The position numbers and the translations under genes are program-made. Under the pieces are notes generated by a model. That model searched no databases. It had not been told where the DNA came from and saw only the letters and a list, made by a program, of their open reading frames with translations. This document shows positions 1-11,478 of a DNA stretch of 64,000 nt, piece after piece; within the stretch, counting starts at the first letter, position 1, and each line of letters starts with the position of its first letter. Source of the stretch: Callorhinus ursinus (lineage: Eukaryota > Chordata > Mammalia > Carnivora > Otariidae); contig NW_020312775.1 in assembly GCF_003265705.1 (NCBI RefSeq), positions 8,156,075 to 8,220,074 on the forward strand. Reading direction: 5' to 3'.

Positions 1-2087
1 ATGCACCACTAGGGGATTCAGAGAATCTGGGTAGTGAGAAGGTATCATTTGAAAGAACCCATCAGTTATCATGATCTGTGTCCCTGATAAGCACATTAAC
101 ACCCACTCACCCTCCCTCAAAATCACTGATCTCTTTTCCCCCATAAGATATAGAATGCTACAAACAAGGCTTTGTGTATAAAAGCATCTAAAATTTAATC
201 TATCCTAGCTTTTCATTAGCCAGGTGTGGGCTATTCTTTTAAAATTTCACTAGCTCCCTGATTTGTCTTTCAATGACCTGTTTTTATTCCTTAAGTGTAT
301 ACATGGCAAATACTATTCACAGACAATAAGGTTATCTGTGATATTAATCATCACACTGCTATATGTGTGATCTGGGCAGGATGATTCTGTAGGAAGTTCT
401 CTCCTTCTTGGGGCTTCTCAAGCTGTTTCTTTTTCATACACCAATTTTTACTTTCAGGTCTTATTTTGCTTCCTATAACCCCAGTAGATTCTTTTCAGAT
501 ACTGTTGGATTTCTCATTGGTCAAGGTAAGCTGTGTTATATAGATGAAAGAGGAAAGCCACTTAGCATTCTGAATTATCTTCTGGATAAATGCAAAAGGT
601 CATGTCACTGCCCACTGACAAGAAAATTATTTATTTTTGCTATAAGCTAACATTTTTATTTTTACTGAACAGTGTTGGACCAAAAGCAAATACAGTGTTG
701 GGGCATTTAGAATATATTTGGTTAGACCCAGACATCTTCTGGTGCAGGACACATTCAATTCAATACCTTCCATAGAGTTGTGTCTGGGCCCTATGCAATG
801 TTATATCCTCTTGTCTCATTGAAAGACAGAGTATCTGAGTCCTTCTTCTCCAGATTCACCCTACCATATGTGTTATGAAAGCTCTCTTGCCTCAGAAAAG
901 AGAGTGAAATTATAAATAGCCATGTGCCTTGACAGCTGTGGCACAAGCTGGATTTATTTAATTCATTAATTACACCATCAAAGAAGCTAAAAGGCTAAAT
1001 TTTCAGATGGCACAACAGTACCAGCATGATCACTGAAACAAAATAAATAAGTAAACATGACACTTGTCAATGCTAAAAGAAAAGGAGAGGCATTTTTAAA
1101 AATAAATATAGAAGAAATAAAGACCATAGTGTGTTAGGTATTCAACCACCTGTACTGTGAATGGGAGAGGCCATATCATGATGTACAATAAAAGAGTTCT
1201 GTCTGGAATGTCAAAGGCAAAGGAAATAAAGAGGAACACCAGAAAAGCGAGACTATGATAACTGGTACATTTGCCTGCACATGGTCCTGCCTTCCTCCAT
1301 TATCTACAGACAGTAAAGTTGAGAAGGGAAAACTTCACTCTCACTTGGAAAGCTGGATGAGAGAATAATACTCAGCAGGGCAAACAGAAGTGAAAACACA
1401 GGTATGTGTACAAATTAATCCACTGCCACATCAAAGTTATGGACACAGATGCACACTTCAATTCATGTTAATAAAGGCTATCAGTTCCCAGAGAAAACTC
1501 ACTGTCACTTCCTTTACAATGTACCTACATGTTCTGCAAGACTTTTGTTATGATTCTGAAGGTAGCTCCTCTAAGAGATGTTGCTATACAATTTGCATAA
1601 CTGTATGAGAAATTGCAATGTCATTAGTAAATGCTTGAGGCTCATAAATAGTATTCTCCATATCATTTTTGGACTAAAAATCACATTTCAATAATATAGT
1701 TAAACACTCTAATAAGAAGCTCAATTTGATTACAATCATTAAAAGAATTGATTTCTTAGGACAGAAATGGACAAATGACAAAAGTCCTAAAACAAAGATA
1801 ACATTACTTTAGATTATGTATTTTTATGTCTCCATTATTTATGATATCATTGACTGAATTTTAAGTAGTTCACAGATTCTACTTATGACTATTCTTTGAA
1901 ATAAGTACTATAAATATGTCCATGAGTTTTCAGACAGGTATTTCCCATTTGAAAGGTGTTGGTAATGATAACAGTATTGATAATGATATAATTAACATAT
2001 TATATAATATGTTAATATTATACATATTATTCAATAATATCATAAAATAATTAACAGTTATGAATACTTATGCTGTTCCAGGTGTAC
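1..2087. other. Non-repetitive AT-rich DNA, no gene recognised
   Basis: I see no SINE, L1 or other recognisable repeat and no ORF longer than about 80 codons. The short frames present lack domain-like composition or obvious splice context. Ancient repeats too diverged to spot by eye may be present. Confidence 0.5.
1991..2016. repeat. 26-bp perfect AT-only palindrome
   Basis: The sequence reads identically on both strands over all 26 bases: it begins attaacatat and its second half is the exact reverse complement of the first. It lies in an AT-rich stretch. Such a sequence can extrude a cruciform, but no function is implied. Confidence 0.9.
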
Positions 2088-2262
2088 CCTTTAAAGCTGG
2101 TAATAGCTTTATAAGGTAGATATTATTATCATCTTTATTTTCTAGATTAGCAAATTAAAGTTCTCAAGTGTTAAATTATTTGCAAATTTTAAAAGACTGA
2201 TATCTATGAGAATTGGAATTCAAAACCATGGTTGTCTGCACTCTTAAACCACTAAATTTTAG
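2088..2262 (-). mobile_element. Ancient SINE, MIR family
   Basis: Diverged match to the reverse of MIR: a gtagatattattatcat segment, the degenerate core (ttttctagattagcaaattaaag), then the tRNA-like end (gaattggaattcaaa, then cactcttaaaccact). The order of blocks fits MIR on the minus strand. The divergence indicates great age. Confidence 0.6.
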
Positions 2263-2311
2263 GTATATTGGTCGATAGCCAAGAGAAAACAGAAAGAGTA
2301 GAATATGATTG

Positions 2312-2497
2312 CTTTTGGTGTCTGGGTGGGTCAGATGGCTAAGTATCTGCCTTCAGCTCAGGTCATGATCTCCAGGTCCTGGAATCAAGCCCCGCATCGG
2401 GCTCCCTGCTCAGTGGGGAGTCTGCTTCTCCCTCTCCCTCTGCCTCTCTCCCTGCTTGTGCTCTCTCTCTCAAATGAATAAATAAAGTCTTAAAAAA
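2312..2497 (+). mobile_element. Carnivora tRNA-Lys SINE (CAN-SINE)
   Basis: Shows the SINE head, B-box region (ggaatcaagcccc), CT-rich middle and A-rich tail (aataaataaagtctt). It is flanked by a perfect 13-bp target-site duplication (tagaatatgattg at 2299-2311 and 2498-2510), so it is a clean retrotransposition. Confidence 0.95.
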
Positions 2498-2625
2498 TAG
2501 AATATGATTGATTTGGGAAATTCATGAAATAAATTTCTAGGGTTACTGCTATTTCTTTCTGTTCCAGGATATATGGACTATTTTGTTCTCTGAAATAGAG
2601 GTTTTTTAATTACAAATAAATTAGA

Positions 2626-2818
2626 GGGGCACCTGGGTGGTTCAGATGGTTAAGCGTCTGCCTTCAGCTCAGGTCATAATCCCAGAGTCCTGGGATTGAG
2701 CCCCACATTAGGCTTCCTGCTCAGTGGGGAGCCTGCTTCTCCCTCTGCCTCTACTGCTCCCCCTGCTTGTGCTCCCTTGCTGTCCCTTTCAAATAAATAC
2801 ATTAAATATTTAAAAAAT
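2626..2818 (+). mobile_element. Carnivora tRNA-Lys SINE (CAN-SINE)
   Basis: Begins ggggcacctgggtgg and ends in an A-rich tail. A 12-bp perfect target-site duplication (aaataaattaga) lies at 2614-2625 and 2819-2830. Same orientation as the SINE about 130 bp upstream but independently inserted. Confidence 0.95.
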
Positions 2819-2830
2819 AAATAAATTAGA

Positions 2831-3608
2831 ATATTAGATCTCTTTGCATTATGTTTTCTAAATGGTTGTGTTTGTGTGTGTGTAAAGGTAAAGAATTGTA
2901 AGGTTAAGTATTAGGATACTAATTCTTCTCTTTCAACCTTCTCTCACTTAACAATTAAACCTTCCTTTCTTAAAGGGAAAAAAAAAAAGCCAAAAGGGCA
3001 TAGAGACAAAAGAAGGGAGTGAAGAAAAGGAAAAAGGGAAATAGTGAATGTTGAGAAGAGAGGAAAGAAGAAAAGACATTTTCCTAATATGTTTAATTTT
3101 TCTTTTTAATGCAATTCTGTATAGTAAAGTGGCAAGAATGCTGAAAACCATCCAGTAGAAAACTTTGACAAAATTAGTCATGTTACATTGTGCTAATAAT
3201 TATATATACTGAATTTACATTTCTACATTTATAAATACAGAAACTTAGACTAGATCTCCTCCAGGGTCCCTTCCAAATAAAATTATATTATTTTCTTTGG
3301 TATTTCCACCTTAGATTATAAGATAAAATACTATTTTAAAAGAACATGTTAAAAATAAACAATGCCCACTTTTCACCATTTCAACACATTTTCAACTTCA
3401 TGAATTAAACAAATGAAATTTCCTAAAATAGTATTGTTTTATAACAATATTCAAGGATTGATATTAGCTATGGTATTGCAAAAATTGAGCTTTCATTTGT
3501 TCCTTATACTTGTTTTTAACATCTACATAAAAGTATAGTTTAATGCAAATTTTTCCTTATTCTGAAATATATGTATCAGTCTTAAATATGTAATCCAAAA
3601 GTAATGGA
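2831..3608. other. AT-rich DNA, no gene; possible MIR3 scrap
   Basis: No gene is recognised. Positions 3240-3285 (acttagactagatct, then ggtcccttccaaat) resemble the MIR3 end but are too short to call firmly. A purine-rich stretch at 2975-3075 gives an open minus frame that is simply low complexity. Confidence 0.45.
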
Positions 3609-3624
3609 GACAAAATTATTTTTT

Positions 3625-3813
3625 AAAGATTTTATTTATTTATTTGACAGAAAGAGACACAGCGAGAGAGGGAACACAAGCAGGGGGAGTGAGGGAGGGA
3701 GAAGCAGGCTTCCTGCGGAGCAGGGAGCCCGATGTGGGGCTCAATCCCAGGACCCTGGGATCATGACCTGAGCCAAAGGCAGACACTTAACAACTGAGTC
3801 ACCCAGGTGCCCC
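3625..3813 (-). mobile_element. CAN-SINE, minus orientation
   Basis: Reverse-oriented SINE: T-rich tail (gattttatttatttatttg), GA-rich middle, then the reversed head (gagtcacccaggtgcccc). Flanked by a direct repeat gacaaaattattttt at about 3609 and 3814. Confidence 0.93.
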
Positions 3814-4039
3814 GACAAAATTATTTTTTTATAATATTCATGAAATTAATGAAAATGCATTGCTTAATCATTTCAGGTTGCCCTCTTTCTTTACCTTGTA
3901 TTGTCTTCTTAAGACAGAATACTGATGTTTCAAATTTCTTGCACCAATGCCTGAAGTCTACAACAATTGAAATGTCCTTATGGAATGTCCTAATATGAAA
4001 ATATTATTTATACTTTCCTTTTATCAAACTCCTTAAAAT

Positions 4040-4545
4040 AATTGTCTATACTAGATGTATCCAATTTTTCTATTTCCATTTTGTCTTGAACCCACTTGAT
4101 CCAGACATTCATTTTCAGTACTACTCTGAAAATTCTCTTACCAAGGTACAAATAACTTCCATGGTACTAAAATCAAATAGTTAATTCTCCAATTTAATTT
4201 AACTAGACAGATCTCATTTTCTTAACTTTACATTTGATATTATTGATCATGATTCCCCTTCCTTAAAATTCTTCTTGTGGCTTCCAGTTTTGCAGTGACT
4301 CTAAATTTTTCTCTAACATTATAGTGTTCTCAGTCTACTTTGCTTATTTATTATCACCTCGTCCACCTCTAAAGTTTAGAATGACCTAGGAATCAGACCT
4401 TTATCTTCTCCTTCTATACGCATTCCCCAGGTGAACTCATCCAGTTCAGTTCCATGGCTTTAAAATCCAACTATCAATCTAAATTTCAAGTCGAGATATC
4501 TTGCCTAAAATCCAGCACCTACTTTATATCTTTATTTTCAATAAA
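4040..4545 (+). mobile_element. Ancient LINE-2 (L2) fragment
   Basis: Diverged but collinear match to the L2 ORF2/3' region in sense orientation. Recognisable blocks include ctcttaccaaggtacaaata, tattgatcatgattcccctt, cttgtggcttccagt, gaactcatccagtt and catggctttaaaatccaact, in the family's order. No reading frame is preserved. Confidence 0.65.
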
Positions 4546-5804
4546 GAAGTATCATAAAGGTAAGTGCCCCTCCCCCCAGCAAATGTTTTTAACCACCAAC
4601 TTTTTTCTCCCCTTGGTTTTACTATTTCAATTTAAAAAATGAAAATTTTGGGTAAGAGAGGAAGATGGTAGCAGAGTAGTAGGAGGCTAGATGGCTCACC
4701 TGTCCCATGAACACAACTACATAACTTTAAATCATCCTAAATACCCCAGAAATTGACCTGAAGACTGACAAAACAAAAACAAGAAAGACAATAACAAAAA
4801 AACCCTCCATTAATAAAGAGAGAAACAAGGTCACAAAAAAGAAGGTAGGAAGTACAGAGACAGATTTTAGGGGAGAAATAGATCATGACTGTTGTGGAGG
4901 GGAGGGAACCATGGAGGCAAAGAAGGGGAAGAGAGAGAGGAGCTCACAGGAGAATGCACAAGGAGAACATTTTCCCAAAGTCATTGGCTTGGAAAATGAG
5001 AGGGGCTAAATTTCATAAGATTTTGCAATCAGTGGGGCTTAAATCCTGGTTTTAAAGGTCAGCAGGCTTGGGTAGGATAGAGCCTAGAGATCACTGTGCT
5101 GCTCCTGAAAGAAGGCAGGCAAAAACCCCAGGACAGACAGTGAAGAAACAGTGATCTGAAGAACACCTGGGGCATACGGGGCGGGGGGGGATTATTTTAT
5201 CTTCTAGGCTGCATCCCTGAGAGGCAGTGATCACAGATATGCCTCTCCAGGAACAAAAGAGCTGGCCTATACTGTTTCCCTCTCTTGCCCCTCAACATAA
5301 AAACAGAGCCACCTATGGGAAGCAGCACAGTACAACCACTGGCTGTGCAACTAACCTACACCAACCTCCACACCTTAGTACTCTAGCAAGACTGCCCTTC
5401 TCAGTCAAACTTGCCTCAGTCCCAGTGCTATAGGCCCCACCCCTAGACCAGCATAAATCCCTTCTCACACCATGTCTCCCACCAGAGTTCTGCAGGGCCT
5501 CAGTTCTCATGGAAGTTGTGTCAGGTCTCATCCACAAGCAGACCAGAACATACCTAGTTAAAACTCACCACATTCAGGCCAAGGACCAAACACTGCCCGC
5601 AGCAGTCAAGGAGAGGTTTTGCAGATGAATGACCTGAGGGATAGAACAGCCAAAACACAACAGCAGAGTGCAAGCAGCACACACTGCAGACACTACCTGA
5701 AGTGCCAGGCCCTGACCACTGTATAACCTCTTCTTCATAAGGTCATTACTTTCAGGAGCAGGAGACATAACTGTCTTTTCTAATGCAGAGAAAAAGGCAG
5801 AAAA

Positions 5805-6720
5805 ATACCAAGATGGAGGAATTTAACACAAAAGAAAGAACAAGATAAAGTCACAGCCAGAGATCTAATCAAAATAGTATAAGTAAAGTCCCTGAGGGAG
5901 AATTTAAAGCAACAATCATAAGGATAATCAGTGGGCTTGAGAAAAAAAAATTGAAAACATCAGTGAGACCCTTACCACAGAGATAAAAGAGTTAAAAAAT
6001 CAAACAGAGATGAATAATATGATAAATGAGATTGGAAGCAAGTTTTATGCAATGACCAGCAGACTGAAAGAAGGAGAGGAACAAATTAGTGATTTAGAAG
6101 ACAAAATAATGGAAATAAATGTAGTTGTACAAAACTGAGAATGAAGAATTATGGAACAGACTTAGGGAAATCGGTGACTCCATGAAACATAATAATATTC
6201 ATATTATAGGAGTCCTAGAAGAAGAAAAGAGAGAAAAGAGGGCAGAAAATTTATGTGAAGAAATAATAGCTGAAAACTTCCTTAATCTAGGGAAAGAAAC
6301 AGAAATCTAGATCCAAGAGGCACAAAGACTCCCATCAAAATCAACAAAAACAGGCCAACACCAAGATATAGCATAGTTAGATTTGCAAAATATAGTGATA
6401 AAAAAAATCCTAAAAGCAGCAAGAGAAAAGAAGTCGATAACTTACAGGGGAAGACAAATAAGTTTAACAGCAGATCTCTCCACAGAAACATGACAGGCCA
6501 GAAGGCAGCAGCATGATATATTCAACCTGCTCAATGGGAAAAGTATGCAGCCAAGAATACTTTATACAGAAACTTATCATTCAGAATAGAAGGAGAGATA
6601 AAGAGTTTCCCAGGAAAACAAAAATTTAAGGACTTAATGACCACTAAAACAGCCCTGTAACAAATATTCAGTGGGACTCTTTGAGTGCAAAAGAGAGACC
6701 AAGAGTGACAAAGACAAGTA
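5805..6720 (+). pseudogene. L1 ORF1 remnant (element A)
   Basis: Remnant of the L1 RNA-binding ORF1 protein (coiled coil, RRM and C-terminal domain in intact copies). By homology with the copy at 30308 the initiator lies at 5805 and is ATA instead of ATG. Multiple stops and frameshifts follow. A 61-codon open piece at 6125-6310 keeps the linker and RRM-start region, with residues such as AENLCEEIIAENFLNLGKE. The end coordinate is approximate. Not translatable as ORF1p. Confidence 0.75.
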
Positions 6721-6767
6721 AAGATCAAAGAAAATCTCCAGAAAAAAATGGCAAAACAAGTAATAAA

Positions 6768-7604
6768 ATGCTAATATATGTTACCAATAATTTCTTTCAA
6801 TGTAAATTAACTAAATGCTCCAATCAAAAGTCATACAGTGTCAGTATGTATAAAGCAAAACAAAACAAAGTCCACCTATATGCTGCCTACAGAAAACACA
6901 TTTCAAACCTAAAGATACTTGAAAATTGAAAGTGAGAGGATGGAGAAACACTTATCATGCAAATGGATGTCAAAAGAAAGTGGAGTTGCACTGTTTATAT
7001 CACACAAATTAGACTTTAAAACACAGAGTGTAACAAGAGATAAAGAAGGGTACTATATCATAATAAAGGGGACAATCCAACAAGAAAAGGAAATGTAAAT
7101 ATTTATACAACCAATATGGGTGTATATTATGCACCCAATATGGGTGCACCCAAATTTATAAAACAATTAATAACAAAGGAATTGATTGATTAAAATACAA
7201 TATTAATAGGGTACTTTAACACCGCACTTATATCAATGGATAGATTATTCAAACAGAAAATAAGCAGGGAAACAAGGGCTTTGAAAGACACACTGTACCA
7301 GGTGGACTTAACAGATATATTCAGAACATTTCATCCTAAAACAGCAGAATACACATTCTTTTCAAGTGAACATTGGACATTCTCCAGAATAGATCAAATG
7401 TAAGGTCACAAAACAGGCCTCATCAAAGACTAAAAGATTCAAATCCTACCATGCACCTTTTCTGACCACAATGCTAAGAACCTAGAAGTCAAACATAAGA
7501 AAATAATTGGAAAAGCACAAATACATGGAGGTTAAACAACATGCTACTAAGCAATGAATGAGTGAAATAGAAAATCAAAGTAGACATTTAAAAAATACAA
7601 AGAA
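6768..7604 (+). pseudogene. L1 ORF2 endonuclease remnant (element A)
   Basis: Matches the start of L1 ORF2, the apurinic/apyrimidinic-type endonuclease that nicks target DNA. Homology to other copies here is clear: tttcaatgtaaattaacta near the start, the genomic-target block near 7240-7330, and aatagatcaaatgtaaggtc later. Stops and frameshifts are frequent. The start is approximate because the initiator is not preserved. The frame ends where the element is broken, before the reverse transcriptase domain. Confidence 0.7.
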
Positions 7605-7697
7605 GGTGTACCTGACTGGCTCAGTTGTTAGAGCATGTGACTTGATATTGGGGTTCTGAATTCAAGCCCCATTGCGGGTGTACGGTTTACTTAAAAA
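7605..7697 (+). mobile_element. Short-form tRNA-derived carnivore SINE
   Basis: About 93 bp: the tRNA-related head (tgactggctcagttgttag), a B-box-like ttcaagcccc and a short A tail (acttaaaaaa), without the CT-rich middle. No clear target-site duplication. L1 element B begins directly at its A tail, so the junction may be the edge of a deletion. Confidence 0.75.
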
Positions 7698-8567
7698 AGA
7701 GGAGGGAAGATAGCAGAGGAGTAGGGGAACCTATTTCAACCAGTACCCTGAATTTAGCTGGATATCTGCCAAACCATATTGAATACCCACGAAATCAGCC
7801 TGAGATGTAAGACTATATATCTAAATCTCTACAAGCAGAAAAATCTCTGGCAGTCCCAGGGTATGAAGGGCGGAGCCATGATTCTGCAGGCAGATATTGG
7901 AAGACAAACAGAAGGGGGAGGGAGCCACCATAAGCTGGCACTGGGAAGGTGATATAACACTGGAGTGCAAAAGCGTCCCATGCTGGGGACCAGGCACACA
8001 CTCGCAGACCAGTAGCGGTGGGGAAAGGACTTTAGTCCAGCCCCCAAACAGGATCCAGAAGCTGTGGGTGTGCGCGCACAAACCGGGTTGGCTCGCAGTT
8101 TTAGAAGCACAAGGGGCAGAGACATGCCTGGCCCTGGGATCGACCTCTGGAAGAGTTGCTGTGGGTCACACAACTGGGGACCCTGCGGTTTTTAGCAGTG
8201 CAGACAGAAACGGACACAGTGTGGCCTCAAGAGCTAGTGAAAAGCAGACTTCGGTTTCTCTGTTCTGAGCAGGAGATTTGGATGCGGTCACTCTGCTCTA
8301 CTCTCTGAAGAGACACAGAAAGACACCAGGGAAAGCTGCCAGAGACCAAAATCTCAAAAACCATTTTTCACTGAGCCTCCCTTCCCCTCCAGGGGGCAGG
8401 GCAACTCTGCCCAAGCAGGGCTGCCTGAGTAACAGTGCCGCGAGCCCCTCATCCAGAAGACAAGCTGGAAGAACAAGAGGACGACAACCTATAATACAGG
8501 TTCATCTTGCTTGGGTCATGGTTAATACTTTGGACTCTGTACATTCCCTCAACCACCCCCCAACAGA

Positions 8568-9531
8568 ATGACTAAGAGGAGGAATCCCCAACAAAGAAAA
8601 GAATCAGAGACTATGGGCTCTGCCACAGACCTAATGGATATGGATTCAAGCAAGATGTCAGAGACAGAATTCAGAGTAGCAATTATGAAGTAGATATCTA
8701 GGCTTGAGAAAAATATTAGCGACAATATAGACTCTCTAAAGGCAGAAATGAGATCTAATCAGACTGAACTTTAAAATGAGATGAATGAGATGCAACCTAA
8801 ACTGGATACTCTGAAAGCCAGGGTAAATGAGGCCCAAAAATGAATGAACAAGCTAGAAGATAAGATGATAGAAAAGAAGGAAACTGAGGAGGGCTGGGAA
8901 ACCAGCTTAAAGACCAAGAGATCAGACTGAGAAAGATTAATAATGCCATGAAACATTCCATTGTCAGAATTATTGGGATCCCTGAGGGGGTGGAGAGAAA
9001 GAGGTCTAGAAGATATATATGAGCAAATCGTAGCTGAGAACTTCCCTAATCTGGGGAAGGAAACAAACATTCATGTCCCAGAGGCAGAAGGACCCCTCCC
9101 AAGATCAATGTGAACAGATCAATGTCCCGACATATAATAGTACAATTCACAAATCTTATATCCAAGGAAGCAATCCTGAAAGCAGCTAGGGGGAAGAGAT
9201 TTCTTAAGTACAGAGGGAGGAATATCAGAATAACGTCAGACCTATCCACAGAGACCTAGCAAGCCAGAAAAGGCTGGCAAGACATATTCAGGTACTAAAT
9301 GAAAAGAATATGCAGCCAAGAATACTTTATCCAGCAAGGCTGTCATTCAAAATGGATGGAGAAACAAGGAGCTTCCAGGACTTGCAGAAACTAAAAGAGT
9401 ATGTGACCACCAAGATGGCCCTGCAAGAAACATTAAGGGGGTTCTATAAAAGAAGAAAGACCCCAAGAGTAATATAGACCAGAAATTTACAGAGAAAATC
9501 TATAGAAACAGGGACTTCAGAGGCAACATGA
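8568..9531 (+). pseudogene. L1 ORF1 remnant (element B)
   Basis: Homologous to the L1 RNA chaperone that coats L1 RNA. The start ATG is intact and gives MTKRRNPQQRKESE, the same N-terminus style as the ORF1 at 25621-26589. An in-frame TAG at about 8691 (acting at codon 42) and later frameshifts disrupt it. The coiled-coil region (KNISDNIDSLKAEMRSNQTE) and the C-terminal block near 9300-9480 remain recognisable. The ancestral stop overlaps the ORF2 start as ATGATG, with TGA at 9529-9531. Expected length about 321 codons. Confidence 0.8.
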
Positions 9532-10908
9532 TGGCACTAAAATCATATCTTTCAGTAGTCACTCTCAATGTGAATGGCCTAAATGCTCCCATAAAACGGC
9601 ACAGGTTGGCAGATTGGATAAAAAAAAAAAAAAACATGACCCATCCATATGCTATCTACAAGATACTCATTTTGAACCTAAAGATGCCTCCAGATTGAAA
9701 GTGGGTGGATGGAGAACCAGTTTTAATACCAACAGACCTCAAAAGAAAGCTGGGGTAGCACTCCTCATATCAAACAAATTAGATTTAAGCTAAAGACTGT
9801 AGTAAGAGATAGAGTGACACTATATCATTCTTAAGGGGTCTATCCAACAAGAGGATCTAACAATTGTGAATGTCTATGCCCCCAATATGGGAGCAGCCAA
9901 CTACACAAGCCATCTGTTAACCAAAATAAAGAGATATATTGATAGTAATATGTTAATTGTAGGAGACCTCAATACTCCACTTTCAGCAATAGATCATCTA
10001 AGCAGAAGATCAACAAAGAAACAAGAGCTTTGAATGACACATTGGACCAGATGGACTTCATAGATATATACAGAATATTCCACCCTAAAACAACAGAATA
10101 CTCATTCTTGAATGCACATGGAACTTTCTCCAGAATAGACCACATACTGGGTCACAAATCAGGTTTCAACTGATACCAAAAGACTGAGATTATTCCCTGC
10201 ATATTTTCAGACCACAATGCTTTGAAACTGGAACTGAATCACAAGAAAAAATTTGGAAGGAATTCAAACACTTGGAAGCTAAAGACCATCCTGCTAAAGA
10301 ATATTTGGGTCAACCAGGAAAATAAAGAACTTAAACAATTCATGGAATCCCATGAGTCTTTTTTTTAAAGATTTTATTTATTTATTCATGAGAGACAGAG
10401 GGAGAGAGAAAGGGAGAGAGAGAGAGAGAGAAGCAGAGGGAGAAGCAGGCTCCCAAGGAGCAGGAAGCTTGATGTGGGACTTGATCCCAGGATCCTGGGA
10501 TCATGACCTGAGCCGAAGGCAGACGCTTAACCATCTGAGCCACCCAGGTGCCCAGCATGGAATCCAATGAGAATGAAAACATATCGGTCCAAAATCTATT
10601 GGGTAATGCAAAGGCATTCCTAAGGGGGAAATATATAGCCATCCAAGCCCCATTCAAAAAAGCAGAAAAATCCCAAAGGCACAAGCTAACCTTACACCTA
10701 AAGCAGATGGAGAAAGAACAGCAAATAAAGCCTAAAGCAAGCAGAGAAGAGAAATAATAAAGATTAGAGCAGAGATCAATGAAATAGAAACAAGAAAAAC
10801 AGTAGGGCAGATCAACAAAACTAGAAGCTGATTCTTTGAAAGAATAATAAGATGGATAAACCTCTGGCCAGACTTATCCGAAAGAAAAGAGAAAGGACCC
10901 AAATTAGT
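9528..10908 (+). pseudogene. L1 ORF2 remnant, endonuclease half (element B)
   Basis: Start ATG at 9528 overlaps the ORF1 stop. The decoded start reads MMALKSYLSVVTLNVNGLNA, the L1 endonuclease N-terminus. Homology continues through the endonuclease domain (a YSFLNAHGTFSRIDHILGHKS-type block near 10097-10160) to 10340, is interrupted by a SINE at 10357-10555, then resumes to 10908 as the endonuclease-RT linker. Frameshifts and stops are present and the RT is absent. Confidence 0.8.
10357..10555 (-). mobile_element. CAN-SINE inserted in L1 B ORF2
   Basis: Reverse SINE with a long GA-rich middle. Flanked by a 16-bp duplication with one mismatch: catggaatcccatgag at 10341-10356 and catggaatccaatgag at 10556-10571. 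The L1 reading is continuous across it, so it inserted into an existing L1. Confidence 0.95.
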
Positions 10909-11079
10909 AAAATCATTTATTTGTCAGAGAGAGAGCACAAGCAGGGGGAGTATCAGGCAGAGGGAAAAGCAGGCTCCCCACTGAGCAAGGAGTCTGATGC
11001 AGGATTCTATCCCAGGATGCTGGGAACATGACCTGAGCTGAAGGCAGACACTTAACTGACTGAGCCACCCAGGCATCCC
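10909..11079 (-). mobile_element. CAN-SINE at an L1-L1 junction
   Basis: Reverse SINE (atttatttgtcagagagag, GA-rich middle, then gagccacccaggcatccc). No matching flanking duplication: the left flank is L1 B ORF2 and the right flank is an unrelated antisense L1, so it sits at a rearrangement boundary. Confidence 0.85.
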
Positions 11080-11294
11080 TGCTTTATGTATTTAAAAGCT
11101 GTGTTGTATGGAATATAGACATGTGGGATGGTTAAGCCTTCTTGGAGAATTGATCCTTTTATCATTATATAATTTCCCTCTCTATCTCTGGTATCTTTGT
11201 TATGAAGTCTACATTTTCTGATATTAATGTAGTCATTCCAACTTCCTTTAGATTATTGTTTACATGATATAACATTTTTCATCCTTTAACTCTT

Positions 11295-11478
11295 TTTTTA
11301 AGGTTTTATTTATTTATTTGAGAGAAAGAGAAAGCACATGAACAGAGAGGAGGGGCAAAGGGAGAGGGAGAAGCAGACTCCATGCTGAGCGTGGAGCCGG
11401 ATGCAGGCTCAATCCCAGGACCGTGAGATCATGACCTGAGCCAAAGACAGACAACCAACTGAGTCACCCAAGCGCCCC
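11295..11478 (-). mobile_element. CAN-SINE in ancient L1
   Basis: Reverse SINE with a perfect 15-bp target-site duplication (catcctttaactctt at 11280-11294 and 11479-11493). The ancient L1 sequence is continuous across it. Confidence 0.95.

Larger units (their letters stand above)
4651..7604 (+). mobile_element. L1 element A: 5' UTR, ORF1, start of ORF2; 3' half missing
   Basis: Begins with the carnivore L1 5' end (gaagatggtagcagagtag), followed by about 1.15 kb of 5' UTR, a decayed ORF1 and the endonuclease part of ORF2. It stops at about 7604 against a short SINE. There is no reverse transcriptase region, 3' UTR or poly(A). Because L1 integrates from its 3' end, a copy with a 5' end but no 3' end must have lost the 3' half after insertion. 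Confidence 0.85.
7698..10908 (+). mobile_element. L1 element B: 5' UTR, ORF1, ORF2 to start of RT region; 3' half missing
   Basis: Starts with the L1 5' signature (gaggagggaagatagcagagg) and a roughly 870-bp GC-richer 5' UTR of a different subfamily from element A; its 5' end closely resembles the reversed 5' end of the antisense element at 21168-27446. ORF1 and ORF2 follow. The sequence breaks in ORF2 shortly after the endonuclease (at aaattagtaaaatc) against a minus-strand SINE. No 3' UTR or poly(A) is seen. Confidence 0.88.

Noticed and set aside
7829..8571. Open frames of 86-123 codons on both strands
   Set aside because: They lie within the GC-richer 5' UTR of L1 element B, upstream of its ORF1 start.
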